Positions 1-11,516 of a DNA stretch of 64,000 nucleotides are shown piece by piece. The number at the start of each line of letters is the position of its first letter. Position 1 is the first letter of the stretch. Source of the stretch: Mimachlamys varia (lineage: Eukaryota > Mollusca > Bivalvia > Pectinida > Pectinidae); assembly GCA_947623455.1 (NCBI GenBank), contig OX392534.1, forward strand, positions 35,221,426 through 35,285,425. Direction: 5' to 3'. The position numbers and the translations under genes were made by a program. The notes beneath the pieces were generated by a model. The model saw only the letters and a program-made list of their open reading frames with translations. It was not told the DNA's origin and made no database searches.

Positions 1-1459
1 CGTTTATCATCAATCCTGGAGAAAGATACGACTTCTTCGTTGCAGCAGAGCAACCGATAGCTAACTACTGGGTACGGGCCGAGACCATTGAATACCCAAA
101 CCCACACAAGGCAGAAGCAATATTACGTTATAGTGGGGCAGGCAACGAGGAACCTACTACTTCCAGGAAAAACTGCACGCCGACAGACCGATGCAAAGTT
201 TTGAACTGTCCGTTCACATATTTTCCTGCAGGCACCTTCACTGAATGCATTCGTTTTGATCATTTACGATCATTACTCGACAATGATCCAGCACCGGTAC
301 CTACTGGGAACGAAGTGTTAGTTGAGCATTTCCTTAACTTTGCATTTCCTGGGAGAGACGTCCAACCTTCGTCAATCAATGGAAGACAATTCAAATTTCC
401 AAAGGTATCGGCCCTGACACAGCCATTTGAGATAGATACACCGTGTGAGGATCAAGACTGTGGCTCGCAAAAACTGTGTCAGTGTTCCCATTCTCTCACC
501 CTGCACCATAATGACATAGTACAACTTGTCATCCTCAACATGGGGATCGGAACTGGATGGTCACATCCGATCCATCTACACGGTTATTCGTTCTATGTTC
601 TAAAGATGGGCTATGCAACATACAACGAGATTACAGCAAAATTTATAGAACCGAATCCTGATATCGATTGTCGTGAAGACTTCTGCAATGATGCCACGTG
701 GAGCAATTCCACTTGGCTAGGCGACAATGTGCCTGGATTGGAACTCTCTAATCCACCTCGGAAGGATACTCTTATAGTCCCTAGCGGCGGATATGCAGTC
801 ATAAGAATCAGGGCCAACAACCCTGGTGTATGGCTAATGCATTGCCACATCGAACTACATGCCAACGACGGAATGATGATGTACATAAACAACTCTTATG
901 GAATGCACCCACCTCCTCCCGACGGGTTCCCTATTTGCCACAACTTTCCGTCAGAGTATCGTGCTCGCAAAAATGCAAGCATTGGAGGCAACATGACAAC
1001 TTCGGCACCGGTCACCAGAATCGTGACGAAGATCCAAGAGGTGGAAAAAGTTGTAGACGGTAGGTGATTTAACTGTGATCTTGTCAATTCGTCATTTTTA
1101 GATTTATTATTTAGTTGTTGTTTTTTTAACATGAAAAACTTATTTTTACCTCTAAGCGTTAACGATTTTTGAAGCAAATGATAGAGGATATTTATATCTT
1201 TCTAATAATAAATCAAAATGGTCTTTTAGTCCCAAGAACAACTTCCTGGAACGTCATTTGTAACTTTGCCTGCTTGTTTGTTACAGATGGGTATGGAATG
1301 AAGGCGTTTTGGATAGGGATAGCCGTTATGACCGTGGTGTGTCTTCTACTATTAGCCTATATCCTACACCTTCGCAAGATGGTTAAAGTCTTGGAGGAAT
1401 GGAAGAAATCAGCTGCTGAAACGAAAGGCGTAGATAATCCATCGTTCACCAAATTTTGA
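1..1459 (+). CDS. laccase-like multicopper oxidase, C-terminal part (two last exons, partial at 5')
   Basis: Exon 3-1059 (frame from base 3) continues from outside the window; the GT donor is at 1060, the AG acceptor at 1285-1286, and the last exon is 1287-1459 (TGA). Together they give 409 residues. NPGERYDFFV near the start fits the second cupredoxin domain. The third carries the copper signatures HPIHLHG (about 564-584) and HCHIELHANDGMM (from 840), where the Cys and following His bind type 1/3 copper and the Met ten residues after the Cys is the likely axial ligand. Family role: oxidation of phenols or metals coupled to reduction of O2 to water. The last exon encodes a hydrophobic segment (AFWIGIAVMTVVCLLLLAY) and a basic tail ending DNPSFTKF, so the enzyme is probably a type I membrane protein with its catalytic domain outside the cell. 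Substrate is not predictable. The upstream domains are outside the window. Confidence 0.93.
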
Positions 1460-2049
1460 CAATGTACAAGAACTCATTTGAAATTGACATTTAATTTCCA
1501 CAAACGTTTTGTAAGTGGTATCAATTCGCAGTGTAACGCTTATTGTGTTTTTATTGACGTATAGCTAGGTTTAGCTGTTTAAAGAATTTGATTTCTGCAA
1601 CTCTCTAGTTCTTTGAGCAAGAACACATGCTTTTATTAAACTATTAAGCTTGTATGCAGTAGAGCATAAATGTATTTAGCTCAGTAGAATCTCGTTTTCG
1701 AAATCGCTGTGCTTTACAAATAACAACGGATCTTTGTTTTAATAGGCATGTTTTCATTTCGTTACATAGAAGAATCTCATAAAAAAGGCCTCTATATTGC
1801 ACCTTTTCCCGAATCTTGTTTCAGTATATCTGTGATTTGTAATTCTGTAGATGTGTATGTGGTATAAATGTTGTGATTTATTTGGCATGCTATTTGAAAA
1901 CTATTATAATCTACTATTATAACTGATATGTGGGATTCAATAATAATCTTCGTAAATTAAGGGGTTTCCCTGTGTAATTCCACTCTCAGACCATTGTATA
2001 AACGTGCTAACTGATGGATAACTATATGTTATATATACCATACAATTTG

Positions 2050-2107
2050 TTTTTAAAGTTACAAAAGACACTCGCTATAGCTCGTGTCTTTTGTAACTTT
2101 TAAAAAA
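2050..2107. repeat. near-perfect 22-bp-arm hairpin
   Basis: The left arm TTTTTAAAGTTACAAAAGACAC (2050-2071) is matched by its reverse complement at about 2084-2106 with one extra A, around a 12-nt loop containing CGCTATAG. It lies about 600 bp past the laccase stop codon. It could be a relic of a small MITE or a structured 3' UTR element; nothing decides between them. Confidence 0.7.
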
Positions 2108-3871
2108 TAATCAACTCGAGTGAATTAAATTCCATATCCAACTACCACTTGTTGTGTAACCTCTATATAGTCCATTGTGTTAGAAGCGTGTGTATGACTA
2201 GAACTTGACAAGCATATCATACTGATTACTTTCAGAAAAATGAAAAAAACAAATCACTCGCTTTTATATCAGAATATATTCAGGTCCTAACTCATACCTA
2301 TAACACTGTCTGCTTTTTTCCTGGCCATCATTTGTGTTTTATCTATTTTTTAGATGTCTTACTCCATCAATAGCAATATCTTCTCAATTACTTAACTAAA
2401 CATACCAGTACACTTCCTAACTCTCATTTATCATGAAAGATCAACAGAATACGATTTACATATGTTAAAAATTGTCATATTGCCGATTTAATATATTTCA
2501 TTTAGTAAGCTGACAGACAGTATGAAATTGCATTTTGAATAAAGACATATTCTGTTGATCCCGAGGCATCTGTTTTAATCATTTTTTTACTTTATCTACC
2601 CTTACTTCAATTGTCGGTATTAAACCTGACACGACTTTTTTTGAATAAGTGTGGAATACAATGATACAATGTATATTTATGTGGCTTACTCCATTAAAGC
2701 TTTGATTATGAAACGACTGTACATGTTTTGTAAGGGTAAAATGTGTGAGAGCACTGCTATAGTCGTAGACACGTCAGCAAATAAGAATAATTTGTACTAG
2801 CAAGAATCCACGTCACTTTAAAAAAAAACGCGATTCGTGATATTTGGGAAGGGTTCCGGGGTACACGCGTAAAACCCGCGTTCACGTGCAGGTTAACCGG
2901 TACTTTTATCACACCGATAAGGGAACACAATTAATGAAAAGTAATTGCGCTCTGGAATCACCACCCTGGATCACAAAAAAAATAAACCAATCAATTAAAG
3001 AGGGGTGTCGTGTAGTTTGATAGGTCGGAATATTTTCACGAACTTTTCCAACCTTAGGTTTGTCGGCTGCTGACGAACACACGGCACAGGGATTCGAGAT
3101 TTATGATAGATTTGGAGTTCTGAATTTGGTTTTGTTGACACTCTGATGTTTCATTGGTAATCTCAATTGTGTTCAAACGTATGATTGATTGTCAGGTCAC
3201 TCTGACCTCAGATAATTTTATTCAGAGAGTAACTCTGCATAGACCAATCAATACGCATAGAAGTCCTTTCGTCTTGGGTGCCGTCTCGATGGCGCTTGTT
3301 TTAACATTTATTGACTTAACATTAAAACTTCTGAACATTTCTTTCTTTTTCCTTTCATCTTCCAATGAGTGGTTTAATAAAACAATGCTGTTAACGATAT
3401 TAACTGGGTAAACTTAACCGGTGAAACACTATTTAAATAAATGTGTAGAACAATTTATAAATGTCATTATTGATGCTACTAAACAAAGTATTCCCCATAA
3501 ATAAAAATCTGAAGATTTAAAAATTCACCATGGATGTCTACGAATTTCGAAAACTGATTCGTAAAACGAAAAATATTCAAATATAACAATGAACGGTCTT
3601 CATCTGACGCTGATTGTACACACGTCAATCGGTTTCGAAATAAATGTATGAATGCGGTTAGGCGTTCGAAAATTATGTTTTCCTATCTTACTTCAGTGAA
3701 ATACTTGTCCCGGGCAATTGCAGCTGAGATACTCCAAAACTATCCATAAGTCCAAAACTATCCATAGTTACTTCCATACAATGTGTGTTACAATTCTTAA
3801 GCTGACACAACCCAGTTTAAATCATGATACGTATATACATCCCCCCTCCTTCTTCAGCTAAGTAAACTCTT

Positions 3872-3899
3872 ATTGCGTATACATTAGCGTATACGCAAT
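3872..3899. repeat. 11-bp-arm palindrome
   Basis: ATTGCGTATAC (3872-3882) is repeated as GTATACGCAAT (3889-3899) around a 6-nt spacer. A related word, TGCGTATACGCTA, occurs near 4347. No function is assigned. Confidence 0.6.
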
Positions 3900-4794
3900 G
3901 TAAAGGCTCGACGAAGTAATTTCTTTTTCAAATATGGCGCCGTTCACACATCATTTAGATAACTTTATTCGCTGACAGCCATTATTTTGGTTCTTTCAAC
4001 ATCTTGAAACGTGAAACACCTTTAGGATACATTAAGTCTAATTATACAATAAATCGATGCTGGTAATCTCTTAATCCATTGATGCCAGTGTGTCAATGCA
4101 AGTACATACAAAGATGTAATAACAATTGTAAGTGAATAATGCCTGTATCATTATTTCATAATCACATGTGATTAAAACAAGTCAAATATGGTTGTTCATG
4201 GCATACTTTTTACATATACCAATGTATCGTACGGTTGTAGATTCACTTTGACTATATTGTCTTAGCAACCAAAGCTATCGTGATTATCATCATAGCAACC
4301 CGGTTCGAGATTTTTTTCTTCGTAAAGCATTAACTCAATTTTTACTGCGTATACGCTACAATTATTTCAGTTCTTTTATTTATAGTATGGCATGCGCTTT
4401 GACTTCTTGGCGGTCAATTCAACCTTTGCTGATACTATAATTGACGCACTTTTGATCCCTAACTTGTTGTAATAGCAATCTGACCTTTGATGTTTAGACT
4501 GTCTGGGCTAATTACTGATATGATGTTCTGACTTTTAGCCTTGATGCATATGGTTCAAACATAAGATTTCACTGATAGAACGTAATGCTTTCTTACAAAC
4601 ACTGCAATATGCATGGTACAAGTGTGCTTTGAAATTATCTTGTTACACACTGGCGTTCTTTAAGAAAAAATATCTATCAAGAGAAAATCATCTATATAGA
4701 AATCATCTAGGGTACGCTGAATATTTTATTACACTAGCAGGACTTTATTATTGTGTTATCAAATTATATGTATATTCATTTAATTCAACAGCCG

Positions 4795-4915
4795 AGATTC
4801 GAACGCCATCATCACAGACAGCCCATGTAAGTCATTTGTTCATATTTTGCCCCTGTTTAATCGATTTTGAGTTTGGATTATGATTTTGTTAACGCTTCAG
4901 TATTCCCTTATTTAT
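4795..4915 (+). repeat. fragment of dispersed repeat DR-A
   Basis: The words CCCTGTTTAATCGATTTTGA, TTTGGATTATGATTTTGTT and AACGCTTCAGTATTC match the 3' half of the repeat seen at 63830-64000 and, inverted, at 10040-10350. The 5' half is missing. Confidence 0.6.
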
Positions 4916-6215
4916 TTGTTCGAATTTAAATGATAATGAAGCATTTTTTCATAGTTAAAATTCAAATAGAAAATGTAAATAAGAGTCTGATGTTTGCCTG
5001 CAAAGCAGCTCTGTTATTTCTATCGACCATAAAGTCATATCAAGGCACTTCAATGCTTTAATAAATTTGTATAATAAAATATAACATGCGTATTTTGAAC
5101 AGATATAATTGTTTCAGTGGTGAGTATCAGTAATATCGCTTTCGTATATTCACTTTGTTGTCATGACAACGTAAGACAAAGGCTCAATGTATTTATCAGG
5201 TGTGAATGTTTTTTTCACATGAAAGAAGAGATAAGTTTAGCATATATTAAAGTGAGCTATTAGGAAACGTCAAAAAAACTCATTAAACAATTTGTTGTTT
5301 GATAAGGAAAATTGAAAAAAAAAATCAATCAATGAAAAATGACAATTAGCACAAGAGACATTAAAACTATGATTTCCAATCAACGAGGTTATGAACACCT
5401 GAGCAAATGTTAATCAGGTATCCGCAAAATGCCACATCAATATCTATTTAAATTAATGTGTTTTGCAATTATCTGTAAATTCTCTATTCAAATTATTTCA
5501 AATGATGACATTTTCACTTATAACTTGTGAAGTATGACCTAATTATTTTACTACATCTCTCATTGATTAGTTTTCCAATAATTAATTTCATTATGTGATT
5601 AATGACTGCCGTCAAATAAAAATATGACATATTGATGTAACATTTGGAAAAAATTAAAGGTCAAATACACAGGTGTCAGTCGATAGAATTCTTAAAACAA
5701 AAAAACAAAAAACAAACAAAAAAACACAGAAGCAAAGAAAAGAAAATTTGTTCTGTCGTATGAAGCAGTATATCATTAACGTAATTACACTGTAAAGGCA
5801 AAACGTGAAGACATTTCAAAATAGAAAAGTCTATTTTTCTTATCATGAGGATGTCAATTTTCAGACACAATGGATGATTTATTGCGTTATCTATCCGTAA
5901 GGTCTGCGGATGGTGGATTTTTGTTTTTGTTTCAAGTGCATGTATTGTACATGTAAAAAGAAATGTCGTCATTATTGGCATTTGTAACCCGGGGGGATGA
6001 CAAAGATACCCTACGTTACTAGTGGAAGGATGAGGGAGGTGACGAAGATATTCAAACTGGTAAATCGAGAGAAAATTATTTTTCAAAGTATTCCGGGATA
6101 CCCCAGAATTAATCAAATGTAACCTTCAGCGCATAAGCGCGAACAAGCAGTTTATCTTTGCTCGATGTCTATTACAACTAGCCGTATTTACTGTCGTACT
6201 ATAAAACATTATCTA
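4916..6215. other. intergenic, no gene recognised
   Basis: AT-rich sequence. The minus-strand open frame at 5676-6116 is low-complexity at its end (a T/A homopolymer tract) and has no domain or splice signal pattern that I can support. Confidence 0.5.
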
Positions 6216-6640
6216 GTTCGGATTGGACTCAAAGTCTGGTCTGGTTTGGTCCGATCTCAACGTTTGGTGTGGTTTCGTCTGGTCTCAAATTTTGGTTTGT
6301 TTTGGTTTGTTGTCAGTGGTCTGATCTCAGAATTTGGTGTGGTTCGGTCTGGTCTCAAATTTTGGTTTGTTTTGGTTTGTTGTCAGTGGTCTGGTCTCAG
6401 AATTTGGTCTGGTTTGGTCTGGTCTCAAATTTTGGTTTGTTTTGGTTTGTTGTCAGTGGTCTGGTCTCAGAATTTGGCCTGGTTTGGTCTGGTCTCAAAT
6501 TTAGGTCTGGTTTGGTCTGGTCTCAAATTTTAGCCTGGCTTGGTCTGGTCTCAAATTTTATGCTGGTTTGGTCTGGTCTCAAGTTTTAGTCTGGTTTGGT
6601 CTTGTCTCAAATTTTGGTTTGGTTTGATCTGCTCTCAAAG
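6216..6640. repeat. TGGTCTGGTCTC minisatellite
   Basis: Tandem array built on TTTGGTCTGGTCTCAAATTT (about 30 bp). Three higher-order units include GGTTTGTTTTGGTTTGTTGT and CAGTGGTCTGGTCTCAGAAT. The left part alternates a long unit; the right part (6480-6640) is the simple short unit. Two overlapping open frames (WSGLKF-type repeats) are a by-product of the repeat and are not annotated as genes. Confidence 0.9.
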
Positions 6641-6882
6641 TTCAGAGACGGTGCCAGTTTTGTTGTGCATCACTAAATACAATACCAATAAATGTCAAAA
6701 TCTTGTTTAATTTATCAATTAAAATGTCAGTTTCTTGAAAACACATAGATCTATCTGATTAATCTTCATTGAAATTGGGAGTTACAGCAGCAGCAAGCTA
6801 GTCAGAATGAGAAAAACCTCCACGTCAATTAATCCTGACACATTCACCTTTTATTGTACATAACAAAACAAATCCTTGTTAG

Positions 6883-7770
6883 GGAATGAAACAAACCCGA
6901 ATGTTGACATTTTCAACACTAGACTTTCATTAATTTTGTCCTCGGAAACTCAATTACCATCTAACTTTCCCGCTATTGACATAGTAACCATTATAAGTAT
7001 GCACAATTCTGAAGGGGCTGCGTTATCACCTAAACCTAGATTATCCTTTACTGCTCCCCTCTCCAACTGTTTACAGATAAGTAATGGGGTGTATATTATG
7101 TTACAAAAGCCTGGTGAGTTTACAATAAATTTGCAGTTATTGTGTTGTAAAGATGTATGACCATATTTCGTTTAATCCTTTATTTGTCCATGCTATAGCA
7201 ATATTTTGTAGCTAACCCGTCCTATGCAATTAATCATCCAAGATTTCTACCAAGTTTTGTTCTCCCTGCTAGCGCTTTCAAATCTTAATAGAACCCAGCA
7301 TCGTTTAGTAGGATCTGTACCAGTCTTTACTACACATTAAAATGAGCATAACGGACAACATGTCAGGTGCAATTCCTACTAAACAATGCAGGGTTATAAA
7401 CCTTTATGATTATAAAGAATGAATCATCGACGTATGAAATGTCGCGCTACGTCTTTTACAGCTGACTTCTCCAACTCGCCCTATTTTGGGTAGTGAGCTG
7501 ATTTCAGCGGTCAGAACACCGACACTCAGCTATTGTACTCTTTGCTTGACAAAGGAAACAGACGTTTTCGAAAGCTCGCAAATTAAGTTTTCAATTCCTG
7601 TTTGTGTACAAAAAACAATCCCAGTATATAGTGATATATACAGTATGCCGAAAAAAAAAATTTTACTGCGCCATACAGTTGTTTCGTCCTCCTAGGACTC
7701 TTCATTGATGCTAGCGGCCAAAAACTGGGAATCCAAAATGTCTCAACTAATGTAAAAGCAGAAGGATCAG
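6883..7770 (+). CDS. three candidate exons of an unrecognised protein (partial or relic)
   Basis: Exon A 6883-7113 has acceptor TTGTTAG and donor GTGAGT; it encodes 76 complete residues including NPNVDIFNTRLSLILSSETQ. Exon B, 7508-7630, has acceptor GATTTCAG and a weak donor GTGATA; it contains SYCTLCLTKETDVFESSQ. An alternative acceptor at 7460-7461 stays in frame but breaks the phase match. Exon C, 7696-7770, has acceptor CCTCCTAG and donor GTGTGT; it encodes LFIDASGQKLGIQNVSTNVK. All three can be read as phase 1-1 modules, as in extracellular mosaic proteins, and they join in frame. I recognise no domain. No start, stop or further exons were found, so this may be part of a larger gene with scattered exons or a gene fragment. 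Confidence 0.33.
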
Positions 7771-8499
7771 GTGTGTAAAACCCCTTAAATTATGAATTAG
7801 AAGGAAAAATAAACTTGTTCTGTATAATTTCAAATCGTGTACTACGAAAATGCGTATATTATGTACCATGCCACTACTCAAATGAGATTAACTGTGGCTA
7901 TCTTCTCCGTGTTTATTTTTTTTGTGCCACTATCAGACGAGATAACGCAAAGCGAGATAACTCGCACTGTAACAAGTATGATTGAGTATCTGGCACGATC
8001 GATTTATTTATTTTGTGAAGAAAATGTAATATTATATAATACCTCTATAACAATGTCAATATTGTATGAGATGCGTGTCTTATGTATGATGCGGAAAAAT
8101 AACCGATAAGATGTCCATTTAAGATATTCAAGAAATTTATTGAAATCATCATGCGGATTTCTGACACGATTTCGACATATATTATCTAGCAACTTAAAAT
8201 CTTATAAAGAACCAGCAGATCTGTATTTAATAGCATGAGCAATGACTAATGGACAGCGTATTTTGTGGAACTTCAATATGGCATCAATCCATCAAAGTTA
8301 TGTTCGACATTCGTTCGTGATATGTTTGCAATTTGAATTTTTTCTTCTTTGACAAACATTGTTACTCCTCTAAAAACGGAATTATAACCAAATTTTTGCC
8401 AAAACAAAACCCCAACTAAAATCAATGATTGTATATACACAAAAAAATGTTTTATTGAGAAAACAACAGCCGTCTATGATTTTCATTTATCAGTTCATA
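7771..8499. other. intergenic, nothing recognised
   Basis: AT-rich sequence without a supportable gene. Open frames of 62-90 codons at 7837-8192 overlap on both strands and have no coding features. Confidence 0.5.
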
Positions 8500-10420
8500 T
8501 GATGGGGCATGTAAAATAAGAACGGAAATGTAGTGAGGCTTGCCATGGTGAATACTCAATTGGACAAAGAGGTAAGATTATATGTGAAAAAAGACATTGA
8601 ATCAATGATTTTGATAATTAGTACAGTAATATTTCCTCAAACAAGAATAATTGTAAAATTGGTTAATGTTTAGCATGCATAGTTTTGTATGATTATGGCA
8701 ATCAGAAAATCTTTGTTCAATATCTAAGTAATCTTTTGACAAATCCGTTTTAGTAAAAAGTCTATCGATTCATAAAACTAAGAAATAAAATACTCTATTC
8801 TTATCATTGTGCAGAAATAGAACATGTGAGTAGAAATTAACAATACAGTGAACAGCAATACAAATTCCACTTACACGATATTTCCTCTTCGATTGTTGTT
8901 TTTTTTAATAAATAAATTTTTAATTTTTAACAATTCTGAAAAAGTGCCAACTTATTTTACTCACTCTTGTTGGCCCAAGTGTTGTTTTTAAAGATAAAGC
9001 CTTTACAACAAGTTACTTTAAGTTCAATAAGATTGATCAATTTAGAAATATTAAGTATCGAAATATTACTACTGTACGAACAATGTGTATTTCATTAATA
9101 ATTGTGACTTATGTTTTTATAACTAGTTCAAGATGTTATCTAATCATCAGCTTCCAAGGTCGTCGAGTGCATTTGCTGCAATTACTAATCAGAGGACTTC
9201 ACTTGGAGAGTATATATTACTCCGCGCTTCCGGTGGTGTATGCCTCTACGCGTGCGTGGTTTCATGTTATCATCCTCATCAGATAATAATAGCACAACAA
9301 TATCGGGTCGTTTTTGTGCTACTATTACCCCTCCAAGATATATTAGACAGACTACATGTTCTGAATTACTTAGACCTGAGCAAGAAGTATATTCTATATT
9401 ATTTCAGTATCATTTGAATTCATTTGTGGAAAGTTAATATTTTTTTTATTTTGTGAATATTTGAATTCGAGAACAAAGCGTGTACATTTTATAACATTCT
9501 CGAATTCTATTTTGAGAATATACTTTTCAAATTTATTGAATGAGTAATTTTGTGAGGGATTGAGTAAATATCAAATGTATGTTTTTGTTACAATATTGCA
9601 CTGAAATTTAGTAACAATGAGATTCAACAAAAGTTGGCGTTGTCTCGGTTAAACTTTTACAAAAAAAAAACCAAACAACAAAACAAAAACCAATTGATAC
9701 GTTAATCAGTGACAATAATAACTGGAATCAGTTTTACTTATGACATTCGTCATATCTGCAAACTGTTATATCGCTGACATCTTTCTGAATAATTATTATT
9801 TTAATTATCCGTCCATTTCTCAAGTTATTACAATATTACATATTAATTTACCAACAATTTAGTAATTTCTCCATTCCACAAAACACACATAAAGATGATC
9901 CTATAGCTAAATTAAACAAAAATGAAATTATAATGACAGTAGGTATGATCATAACATCAATGCGACGTTTCAAATTATGAATAAAATATGAAAGAAAACA
10001 AAGAAACAGAAGTACGACATTTTTTGGGACCTGTCATAAAAAAATCAGAGAATACCAGAGCGTCAACAAAACCATAATCCGAACTCAAAATCGATTAAAC
10101 TAGGGGTAAAATAGGAACAAAGAAAAGATTTACATGGAGCACAAGAGAATAAGACCATGTGTTCCAGAAGAGTAAGCTTCTTCTACTTCATCGACGATAC
10201 CCGCCATGTAAATCATGGTCACATTCAAGTTAGCATCAATCCTCAAAAAAAGTCATCATTGTCAGCACAACAAGTAAACACACTAATAAGCAACTCAAAA
10301 ACGTCCATCTCCATATCAAACAAAGATACAGAATATTATACAGATCTAAAAGACACGATTCAGCAGCAACTGCAATCAAATTGTTGAATTTTATAGGGAT
10401 TTCTTCTAAGGTCCATACTT
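8500..10420. repeat. array 1, diverged partial unit 0 (spacer part only)
   Basis: Diverged copy of the spacer between PAN-CCP genes. GGCTTGCCATGG at 8540 matches 14398, 22050 and 29635. The segment CAGCTTCCAAGGTCGTCGAG (9149) matches 14674, 22326 and, with one change, 29905. CTGGAATC...GACATCTTTCT matches the stretch near 15490. No gene copy belongs to it; the unit is more diverged than units 1-4, so it is probably the oldest. Confidence 0.75.
10040..10350 (-). repeat. dispersed repeat DR-A, minus orientation
   Basis: Contains CAGAGCGTCAACAAAACCAT, AATCCGAACTCAAAATCGAT and TAAACTAGGGGTAAAATAGG, then AAGAGTAAGCTTCTTCTACT and CATCGACGATACCCGCCATG. This is the reverse complement of the + copies at 14130-14340, 29365-29580 and 63830-64000. 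It provides an intact reference for the copy interrupted at 59836/61414. Confidence 0.8.
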
Positions 10421-10429
10421 GTCATCAAT

Positions 10430-10814
10430 TTCGCGATTTGTTTTACACAAAAAAAATGTAATATCAAATGAACATCCTTATTTCCTAAACAACACAATTA
10501 AATGACATAATGAGAACCATTGCCATTTTCAAGAAATCTAACTGTTGCAATACCGTAAAAGTGGAGTTGCAATTTTCGCTTATTTCGCTTGCATTAAATC
10601 TGCGCAAATTTATCCACTCGTAAACATTACTTCAAATATACAGTGCCAAATAGTATCATAACTAATCAATATAAACGGCACGACTGGCAGCGCGAAAATG
10701 TCCACACCGCAGACAATTTTAAGTCTGATTAACTCACGAAAATAATGACTTTTACAGTATCTAGATTGGTTTATTAACCATATATGAACTTTAATCAATA
10801 GTCATATAAACTTT
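10430..10814. other. spacer, nothing recognised
   Basis: AT-rich sequence between unit 0 and unit 1 of array 1; no repeat match or gene found. Confidence 0.4.
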
Positions 10815-11516
10815 ATTTTGCGTGAATATAAGTATAAACAAATATCAGTATCCCTATTTCGAAATTTGATTACTTCAACTCCAGGAAGACTGCTGCACGG
10901 TAACTTCGAGAACATCGAATGGTAGCTGAATATTTAAAGTACATAGTGTTGGACTACTAACAGGTCATGTAAACACGCCATTTCCGGGATACAACTTTCA
11001 GTTGGTTAAGTCATGTGACTTTCATGACCGCATGACTTTATTTAGGGCACTTTGAAAACAAAATGCCGGCTAAATAAAAGTTTTCAATGACGATAAGCGA
11101 GGTAAAGTGTTTTGGTCGATAAAGGGATAACAGCTCCAAATAAAACAAAAGGGGCGTTTGTAAAAAATATCTGTGATCACTGATGAATTTAATTTATTTT
11201 GTATTGAGAAATAAGAATGCGATCCACAGTGCTCGTAATCGGGGTACACATCTAGGTACAACACACCATGACTTAGTTTTAGAGTCTGTACCTTTGTTTC
11301 GTCCCTTTTTAACCTTAAGCGACTAAAACATCGATTCGAATCTAGTTGTCATTCGGTCGTTAATGCCGCCATTGTGAAGTGCCCTAAATTTTTTGCGGTC
11401 TCAATATCAAATCACCGATTTCTAACTCCGCTTCAAAAGAGTTCTTCTATCGCGGAAACGGCGTAATATTCTTTTGATTACTCTGAATCTTCATATCTAT
11501 TGGTATTTGATGTAGT

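Larger units (their letters stand above)
1460..4790. other. intergenic, no gene recognised
   Basis: AT-rich DNA downstream of the laccase gene. The first few hundred bases must include its 3' UTR, but I could not choose a polyadenylation site. Short open frames here (for example 3154-3411) have no domain, no splice context and no codon pattern that suggests coding. Two small inverted repeats are listed separately. Confidence 0.6.

Noticed and set aside
6165..6589. Two overlapping frames with WSGLKF-type peptide repeats
   Set aside because: They follow directly from the TGGTCTGGTCTC minisatellite; two frames are open at once, no start context or splice sites.
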